Part shown: positions 58,481 to 64,000 of the stretch, in pieces
Layout: every line of letters starts with the position of its first letter
Numbering within the stretch: the first letter of the stretch is position 1
Source of the DNA: MKUN01 sp964481425
GTDB lineage: Bacteria > Bacteroidota > Bacteroidia > Chitinophagales > Chitinophagaceae
DNA length: 64,000 bases
Reading direction: 5' to 3'
NCBI GenBank assembly: GCA_964481425.1
Contig: CAYZTM010000007.1
Coordinates: 1-64,000 of the forward strand
Program-made: the position numbers and the translations under genes
The notes under the pieces: generated by a model
Seen by the model: the letters and a program-made list of their open reading frames with translations, nothing else
Told to the model about the DNA's origin: nothing
Databases searched by the model: none

Positions 58481-58981
58481 GTGATACGATTGTTAGGAAT
58501 GAACATCCCGGATTTTGCCAACAATTGGCTACCGGTGCATCAACGAAAAGCGAACCGCCTTGGCTTTTTACAGGTATTGCTGTCTCCTTTCACCATAATG
58601 ATGGCGGATTACCGGGTATGGCGTAACAAAAGCATTACCCGGGCTTACGTAAGCAGTGAGAAAAAAAGCATGGAGTGGTACTTAAACGAGCTCTATGATA
58701 CCGACCTGAGAAGGATATACATAGATAGCCCCGACAATACCGGCCTGCCGGTAGCCCTGCAAACAGAAGGCTTACCCGATCTTGAACTGGGTCTGCAGAG
58801 TGAGCCAACAGAAGTGAGCAACTATGCGATGATACCGCTTCCGAATGAAGACGTGGAAACGGGAATGGTGGACTTCGTTGTACATGTGCCCATTGATCTC
58901 ACACCTGCAGAGGCGGCAATCAAAAAAGTGGTGCTCAATTACAAGCTGGCGGGTAAAAGATACGTGGTCAGTTATTTTTAG
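58481..58981 (+). CDS. Tail protein I-like (Mu gp48-like) baseplate protein
   Basis: A 166-residue protein with a GTG start. NWLPVHQRKANRLGFLQVLL and FTIMMADYRVWRNKSITRAY, then DTDLRRIYIDSPDNTGLPVA, and a C-terminal Ig-like strand (VVLNYKLAGKRYVVSYF). It lies between the J-like and fibre genes, where phage encode protein I/gp48. The identification rests on order more than on a motif. Confidence 0.55.
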   Translation: MIRLLGMNIPDFANNWLPVHQRKANRLGFLQVLLSPFTIMMADYRVWRNKSITRAYVSSEKKSMEWYLNELYDTDLRRIYIDSPDNTGLPVALQTEGLPDLELGLQSEPTEVSNYAMIPLPNEDVETGMVDFVVHVPIDLTPAEAAIKKVVLNYKLAGKRYVVSYF

Positions 58982-59058
58982 AATGTTTGCTGAAAACCCT
59001 AAAACAGAATGCAGGGCAGTACGGGAGTAAGATATTTTGTAAAACAATAGGAAATAAA

Positions 59059-59925
59059 ATGAGGGAATACATACAAAAGCCCGGGGTGAGGCCCTGGCAT
59101 GGTAATGAATTGGTAGAGCTGCAGAGCGAAGTAATGGAGGCCATGACGGCCCAACTGAAGAAATATGGCGCCTTTATCATAGACGGCATTGATGTAGCGG
59201 GTACCGGTCCTTACAGCTTTAGTTCTGGCCTGGCATTCATACAGCATCCGTCCGATGGCTGGAAGATAGTGCGTTTTGCTGGAGCGGTACCCTCGGCGCT
59301 TGCGGGAATCATATATGTGGCACGTACCGTTACCACAAAGTTGTATAACGATGGTAACAACCATGATGCGGTATATGAATATACTGCCGAATTTTTTGAT
59401 GAGGATGCACCGGGTTATGCTGCATTTTATGCATCATTGACAGACGACCAACGGATATACATAACGGCTGAAGACGGGAACTACAAGCAGGGTTTTGATA
59501 CGGTAATGAGACGATATGCACTACCGGCATTTGCTACTGTAGGCACAGGTATCCTATCGATCAACCAGGTACATGCTGCTGATATAGAAAAGAGGGTATG
59601 CCATAGTACCGGGCAGGTATTCCTGCGGGGAAGTGTGACAATAAAGAATGCAGCACCTCCGGTATTTGGTAACGGATACCAGTGGTTACCGGTCAAAGTG
59701 GTGGAGAATATATATATCCCGCCTTCCGAGGTGTTTTTTACCGGCACTATCCGGTATGACCAGGCAAGCTATGCCATATTTACCAATGATGGGGGTACAG
59801 ATGTCCTGATGACATTCGGCTTTAGTGTAGGGACCGACGGAAAACTATATATGGGTGTTGTAAGGCCTATATTCCTGTCCGATGAATATACTGTTTACTT
59901 TAACACTTCATACTTCTATCTGTAA
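59059..59925 (+). CDS. Tail fibre-like protein
   Basis: A 288-residue protein. An N-terminal helix (REYIQKPGVRPWHGNELVEL; SEVMEAMTAQLKKYGAFIID) is followed by beta-rich segments (SFSSGLAFIQHPSDGWKIVR; SSTGQVFLRGSVTI-type strand) and a C-terminal domain (MTFGFSVGTDGKLYMGVVRP). The plan fits a short trimeric fibre attached to the baseplate. The ATG at 59059 is preferred to one at 58987 as it begins the conserved-looking fibre. The stop overlaps the next start as TAATG. Confidence 0.6.
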   Translation: MREYIQKPGVRPWHGNELVELQSEVMEAMTAQLKKYGAFIIDGIDVAGTGPYSFSSGLAFIQHPSDGWKIVRFAGAVPSALAGIIYVARTVTTKLYNDGNNHDAVYEYTAEFFDEDAPGYAAFYASLTDDQRIYITAEDGNYKQGFDTVMRRYALPAFATVGTGILSINQVHAADIEKRVCHSTGQVFLRGSVTIKNAAPPVFGNGYQWLPVKVVENIYIPPSEVFFTGTIRYDQASYAIFTNDGGTDVLMTFGFSVGTDGKLYMGVVRPIFLSDEYTVYFNTSYFYL

Positions 59926-60521
59926 TGGTATTATTAGAACCGGGATATAGGGGCAGTGTGCCGGATGCGGGTTACATCAGGATAAATGGCACGGACCATA
60001 AGATCGCTGAACTGGAAATTGTTGAAGACCTGCCCAATGGTAAGCTGGGCATCAATAGGTTCGGTAAAGTAATATGCTTACCGATGCGGTATTCGTATTA
60101 TACTGTTGACGGGACTGGTTTTGCACCAATGGATGGTTACGAAGCGCTTCTGCAGGCCTTGGCCGGCCTGCATGCCTATCGTTACAGCGGGGCACATGCC
60201 GTAAAGATCAGGAGCGTAAGTGGTACCAACGAACAACTGCTCACGGTGGGCAGAACCCAATTACATGCTATAGTAGTGTGGAATGGCAGCGGGCATGCGG
60301 CATTTCTCAAACTGTTCGATAAAAGCGAAAGCCCGGTGCCGGGTACAGATGTACCGCTGATGACCTTTGATACACTATTGCTGCCGGGCGGAGCGGTAAC
60401 ATTCGGTGCCCCCGTCATCTTCGACCGCGGCCTGGGTATATGCATAACTGCCCTCGGTGACGATGGGGATAATCATGCCGTAGGGGATGGTGATGTCATT
60501 GTAACCCTGGTATGGGAATAA
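59925..60521 (+). CDS. Distal tail or fibre-tip protein
   Basis: A 198-residue beta-rich protein at the end of the structural arm (DAGYIRINGTDHKIAELEIV; KVICLPMRYSYYTVDGTGF; LGICITALGDDGDNHAVGDG). Coupled to the fibre gene. It may be a fibre tip or adhesin; no family recognised. It ends 9 bp from a convergent host gene. Confidence 0.5.
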   Translation: MVLLEPGYRGSVPDAGYIRINGTDHKIAELEIVEDLPNGKLGINRFGKVICLPMRYSYYTVDGTGFAPMDGYEALLQALAGLHAYRYSGAHAVKIRSVSGTNEQLLTVGRTQLHAIVVWNGSGHAAFLKLFDKSESPVPGTDVPLMTFDTLLLPGGAVTFGAPVIFDRGLGICITALGDDGDNHAVGDGDVIVTLVWE

Positions 60522-60530
60522 GGTACATTT

Positions 60531-61304
60531 TTATTGTACAATGAACTTTTGCCCGGCCTGCCTTCCTGCACTCGTAACAATATCATACACATAAGTACCG
60601 GCAGGTAATTCGCCCTTATTGATCAGGATGTCGCTGAACTGGTTGCTCACTGTATAGCTGCGCACTTGCTGGCCGGCCATATTATAAATGTTCAGGCTGC
60701 CCTGGGTGAGGCCCGTTGGTAACTCATAGCGTATAGTAGCGGAACTTTCAACTGGGTTGGGGAATATGCTGTTACTTTCTCCGCTTTTCCCGGCATAAGT
60801 GAGCCCTGTCCATTGGCCTGGTACGGCATAGACTTCTGTATAATTAGACACTGGCGAGTAGTTCAACACGTTAATAAGTAATTTCCAATCAGAATTTATC
60901 TTTCGAATTGTCGGAAATGCACCATTATTAAAAGTATGGATTAATACTCCATCCTCATTTAACAGTTTCGATGTATACGTTATTGTGGGAGATGTGACAT
61001 AGTAGCAAACTATAAACTCAATTTTATTATCATTATTAAATAAGTATTGAGATGCCAAGTAAACGGTATTAACTGTGATAACACCATTGGGTATCCCCGT
61101 ATTAACTGTTTTCCATAAGCTATGATCTGCATTATAGATCAAAACGTTTTTTGTTGCTGTATCTATTCCAATGTATTTGTCTCCATAATCCTCCAAGTGG
61201 CATACAGACATAGGATAGTTAGTGGGATAACTATGCTCCAGTGTCACCTGGGCACGGGCCAATAAGGAAAGTGTGGTCAATGCAATAGTGAGTATCGTTC
61301 TCAT
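60531..61304 (-). CDS. T9SS type A sorting-domain protein
   Basis: A 257-residue secreted protein with a signal peptide (TILTIALTTLSLLARA), a beta-rich centre of WD/propeller-like repeats (YGDKYIGIDTATKNVLIYNA; KIEFIVCYYVTSPTITYTSK) and a C-terminal type A sorting domain (FPNPVESSATIRYELP; IYNMAGQQVRSYTVS; GTYVYDIVTSAGRQAGQKF). The role is unknown. It separates the phage late arm from the mre operon and is probably a host gene. Confidence 0.72.
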   Translation of the reverse strand: MRTILTIALTTLSLLARAQVTLEHSYPTNYPMSVCHLEDYGDKYIGIDTATKNVLIYNADHSLWKTVNTGIPNGVITVNTVYLASQYLFNNDNKIEFIVCYYVTSPTITYTSKLLNEDGVLIHTFNNGAFPTIRKINSDWKLLINVLNYSPVSNYTEVYAVPGQWTGLTYAGKSGESNSIFPNPVESSATIRYELPTGLTQGSLNIYNMAGQQVRSYTVSNQFSDILINKGELPAGTYVYDIVTSAGRQAGQKFIVQ

Positions 61305-61346
61305 TGGTTTTTGATTTAGGGTATAAAAATAATGTTTTAAAGTACA

Positions 61347-61892
61347 CTACAACCTCGAAGTAGATTGTTTTGTGAACAACAGGAGATAGGTGACAATGAA
61401 CAGCATAGAAGTAACTGCAGATGCAAGTATCTTAAGCAGCAGGTACCCAACATTATTCAGGCTCCATAATTCCAGCGTAAAGAAAGTGGCATGGTGCAGT
61501 AGTATAAGGAAGCCGCTGTACACCATGAAAGGCATCCAGCCTATATTTTTTACCGAAGGCGATTGGTTGGGGTATTCTGACAGGTTTTTGGGCAAAAGCG
61601 CATTGAGTACATTCGTGCGCAGGTAGGCGATGAGTACCGTAGCAAAAGCATGCATGCCGGCTGTGTTCATAAAAACATCAATGGTGATGCCGGTGACAAA
61701 ACCCAGTATCAGTAAAACAGGTACCGGCGTCTCAAACGGCAGCAGGAGGATAAACAGGGGGTAAACAAAAGGTGTGAATACGGGGAAGCCTCCGGGCTGT
61801 GCCCACCAGCGCAGGGTGATCTTATTAAGAATAAGTACCTGCAGCAAAACGATGAGGCAAAACTTCAGGAAGTTCTTTACATAGATATTCAT
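61347..61892 (-). CDS. mreD: Rod shape-determining protein MreD-like
   Basis: A 181-residue inner-membrane protein with about five to six helices (FLKFCLIVLLQVLILNKITL; PLFILLLPFETPVPVLLILG). It follows mreC with a 4-bp overlap, as is usual. MreD acts in the elongasome that directs lateral wall growth. Sequence similarity in MreD is always low, so the call depends mainly on the context. Confidence 0.78.
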   Translation of the reverse strand: MNIYVKNFLKFCLIVLLQVLILNKITLRWWAQPGGFPVFTPFVYPLFILLLPFETPVPVLLILGFVTGITIDVFMNTAGMHAFATVLIAYLRTNVLNALLPKNLSEYPNQSPSVKNIGWMPFMVYSGFLILLHHATFFTLELWSLNNVGYLLLKILASAVTSMLFIVTYLLLFTKQSTSRL

Positions 61893-62746
61893 TGCTTGCC
61901 TTTTTTTACTGAGTCCTCGAGCCGGGTCCGTTCCCCCATCATTTTATTCTCCACTACATATACATACTGTATGTTGCGAAAGTTGGTTGATGGATGCAGA
62001 TATAACAGCCGCAAATTATTTTTCGTATTCACTTTCATTTTGAACACAGTACCGATCAGGATGTCTGCGGGGAAGAAGGAATAGCTGGTGGTATAGATAG
62101 AGTCATTCATCCGTATCTTGATCTGCTGGGGAATGTCCTTCATCACCATTACGTCGGGGCTGTCCCCTTCCCATGTTATATAACTGAAGGTGCCGTCTTT
62201 AAGTTTGGCGCTTAGCTGCTGCTTAACGCTCAATACCGAAAGCACGCTCGCAAAATGTTCGGACACATGCACCACCCTGCCCACCACGCCGGTGGACGAA
62301 ATGACTGCCATATTTTTAGCAATGCCATCAGCACTGCCCCTGTTTATTGTAATATAGTTGTTCCCAGAACTTACCGAGTTGTTTATCACGCGGGCTGTAT
62401 GGTATATGTAGTCATTATACTGTACTATATGGCCCGTGTCGTCTTGCTTTACAGCGCGGTGCACAAGGCTGTCCTTTAGTGTGTCCTGATCATGATAACG
62501 GGCAATGGCCAGGCGCAGGCGGGCATTTTCATTAATAAGGCTATCGTTCATCCTGCGCAGCCCGAAATATGTGACCACATCATTTTGTTTCTGGTATAGC
62601 ATACCGGATACGCCATTCGCCGAACTCATGATATCGTTGCCCTGCAAAGTATTGGTACGTGCCACGAGGACGATGCATATGATCTCCAGTCCCAGGAAAA
62701 GTATGAGATTGAAGAACCTTCGTACAAAAAGAATGAAATTACGCAC
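61889..62746 (-). CDS. mreC: Rod shape-determining protein MreC
   Basis: A 285-residue protein. One N-terminal membrane helix (LILFLGLEIICIVLVARTNT), then a coiled coil (GLRRMNDSLINENARLRLAI) and the beta-barrel domain (ARVINNSVSSGNNYITINRG; GVVGRVVHVSEHFASVLSVL). MreC is the periplasmic scaffold linking MreB filaments with cell-wall synthases. Between it and mreB is a 101-bp gap with an inverted repeat. Confidence 0.92.
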   Translation of the reverse strand: MRNFILFVRRFFNLILFLGLEIICIVLVARTNTLQGNDIMSSANGVSGMLYQKQNDVVTYFGLRRMNDSLINENARLRLAIARYHDQDTLKDSLVHRAVKQDDTGHIVQYNDYIYHTARVINNSVSSGNNYITINRGSADGIAKNMAVISSTGVVGRVVHVSEHFASVLSVLSVKQQLSAKLKDGTFSYITWEGDSPDVMVMKDIPQQIKIRMNDSIYTTSYSFFPADILIGTVFKMKVNTKNNLRLLYLHPSTNFRNIQYVYVVENKMMGERTRLEDSVKKGKQ

Positions 62747-62756
62747 CTGCTATGCA

Positions 62757-62822
62757 ATTAGTAATTGGCACCGGGAACTACGGAACAACATACGTTATTA
62801 TTGTCAGCTCCAAATTACTAAT
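62757..62822. repeat. Inverted repeat between mreB and mreC
   Basis: AATTAGTAATT (about 62757-62767) is repeated inverted as AATTACTAATT near 62812-62822, followed by related AATTCC-rich sequence. As mRNA it could form a long stem within the mre transcript. Confidence 0.4.
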
Positions 62823-62847
62823 TCCCAATTCCAAATCCCAACAATAA

Positions 62848-63870
62848 TTACTTCATTAAGAAAGGCATTTTCGGAATGTTCTTGAGGGCCATGCCGGTAC
62901 CGCGCACCACTGCACGCAACGGATCGTCGGCTACATGTACAGGAAGCTTTATTTTATGCGATATGCGTTTGTCGAGGCCACGCAGCAAGGCACCACCACC
63001 TGTTAGGTATAAGCCGCGACGGTATATGTCGGCAGCAAGTTCTGGCGGTGTGCTTTCCAGTGCTTTAAGAATGGCTTCTTCTATTTTGAATATAGATTTA
63101 TCCAGGGCTTCTGCCACTTCCTGGTATGATACCATTATCTGCTTAGGGATGCCGGTTACCAGGTCGCGCCCGTTAACGGCGATATCATCAGGAGGGTTAT
63201 CCAGGTCTTTTAATGCAGAGCCTACATGTATTTTGATCTGCTCCGCAGTGCGTTCGCCGATCATAAGACTGTGGTAGCGACGCATTGCCTCCATAATGTC
63301 ACCGGTGAACTCATCGCCTGCAATACGTATCGACTGATCGCAGACAATACCTGCAAGCGCTATAACGGAGATACCGGTAGTACCGCCGCCTATATCTATG
63401 ATCATATTGCCGGTAGGTTCTTCTACATCTATACCTATGCCTAAAGCCGCAGCCATCGGTTCATGTATCATATAGACCTCTTTGGCACCGGCTTGTTCTG
63501 CAGAGTCGCGTACAGCGCGTTTTTCAACTTCTGTGATGCTCGATGGTATACAGATCACCATTCTCCAGCTGGGCGGAAACCAGGGTTTCTTTGGGTAAAC
63601 GAGTTTGATCATTTCCCGCAGCATGCCTTCTGCGGCATTAAAGTCGGCTATCACACCATCTTTTAGCGGGCGTATCGTTTTGAGATTTTCATGGGTCTTT
63701 TCATGCATCATCATTGCCTTTTTCCCCACTGCGACAATTTTATTCGTAGAGCGGTCTATGGCAACAATAGATGGTTCATCCACAACCACCTGGTCATTAT
63801 GTATTATTAAAGTATTGGCCGTACCTAAGTCAATAGCAATCTCCTGCGTCAAAAAGCTGAACAATCCCAT
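62848..63870 (-). CDS. mreB: Rod shape-determining protein MreB
   Basis: A 340-residue bacterial actin. Phosphate-1 loop DLGTANTL (D14-N19 region), phosphate-2 loop IIDIGGGTTGIS (D159, G161-T164), and the adenosine-side LTGGGALLRGLDKRI. It forms membrane-bound filaments that guide cell-wall elongation, and begins the leftward mreBCD operon. It suggests a rod-shaped cell. Confidence 0.97.
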   Translation of the reverse strand: MGLFSFLTQEIAIDLGTANTLIIHNDQVVVDEPSIVAIDRSTNKIVAVGKKAMMMHEKTHENLKTIRPLKDGVIADFNAAEGMLREMIKLVYPKKPWFPPSWRMVICIPSSITEVEKRAVRDSAEQAGAKEVYMIHEPMAAALGIGIDVEEPTGNMIIDIGGGTTGISVIALAGIVCDQSIRIAGDEFTGDIMEAMRRYHSLMIGERTAEQIKIHVGSALKDLDNPPDDIAVNGRDLVTGIPKQIMVSYQEVAEALDKSIFKIEEAILKALESTPPELAADIYRRGLYLTGGGALLRGLDKRISHKIKLPVHVADDPLRAVVRGTGMALKNIPKMPFLMK

Positions 63871-64000
63871 AAGAAAATCTATATAAAGCTCTGTTTTTTA
63901 TCAAAATAATGGCAAAGTTGCGAAAAAAACGGTCTTTTTCACCCGTTTTTAGCAAAAACTGCGTTTTCAGTAAAGATATGGGAATTGTGTCCGAAATTGA

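Noticed and set aside
63123..63133. GGTATGATACC palindrome identical to the core of the late-control sites
   Set aside because: It lies deep inside the mreB coding region as a single copy with no 22-bp repeats, and encodes conserved residues. Taken as chance.

Overview
The window is a chromosomal segment of a member of the Bacteroidota, probably a Chitinophagales/Chitinophagaceae-like organism. The evidence is: Bacteroidota-type promoters (TTTG/TTG, 19-21 bp spacer, TAnnTTTG) before many genes; almost no Shine-Dalgarno sequences; several proteins ending in type IX secretion (T9SS) sorting domains; many short SPII lipoproteins; and families typical of the phylum (DUF4836, DUF3127, DUF4919, DUF6496, imelysin). 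The species call is inference.

Region by region. 0-10.6 kb is housekeeping: a PagL-like acyloxyacyl hydrolase, DUF502, serC, DUF1015, an aldo/keto reductase, a YihY-family protein, a flippase, a GT4 glycosyltransferase, purN and an S4-domain protein. 10.6-15.1 kb has lipoproteins, DUF4836, a frameshifted DUF3127 gene, tRNA-His and a beta-barrel. 15.1-20 kb is a leftward cluster that looks like a copper-binding MbnP/MbnH system: two MbnP-like lipoproteins, one di-heme MbnH/CcpA-like peroxidase, a YHS lipoprotein and a CDVCGC-type outer-membrane protein. 20-24.2 kb has a lipoprotein, a YceI protein, a small winged-helix protein and two DUF4919 paralogues around a GNAT gene.

24.2-27.9 kb is the early module of a Mu-like phage: S24 repressor, divergent promoter region with repeated candidate operators, MuB-like ATPase, a stand-alone DnaA domain IV protein, Gam and DUF4406. 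No MuA transposase or integrase is present. 28-38.6 kb is ordinary host DNA: beta-barrel, CDF zinc exporter, two tandem T9SS-secreted iodothyronine-deiodinase-like proteins, and an iron-type operon (porin, Rieske, imelysin, DUF1111 di-heme protein).

38.8-60.5 kb is a largely intact late module for a contractile-tailed particle in two divergent arms. The leftward arm carries small and large terminase, gp36, portal and gp37. The rightward arm carries protease/scaffold, capsid, holin- and spanin-like genes, sheath, tube, a frameshifting tail chaperone, tape measure, baseplate and fibre proteins. Between the arms sit two T9SS beta-propeller genes and the remnant of a third. Each arm has, just upstream of its promoter, an array of three 13-bp sites (consensus GGGTATGATACCC) spaced exactly 22 bp, which I read as shared late-activator sites. 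60.5-63.9 kb returns to host genes: a T9SS protein and mreB-mreC-mreD.

The most interesting reading is that head and tail genes, a cleavable repressor and a common late switch are retained, while the transposase and endolysin are missing and about 10 kb of host genes split early from late functions. This fits either a rearranged, immobilised Mu-like prophage or a domesticated, gene-transfer-agent-like particle. The sequence alone does not decide between them.
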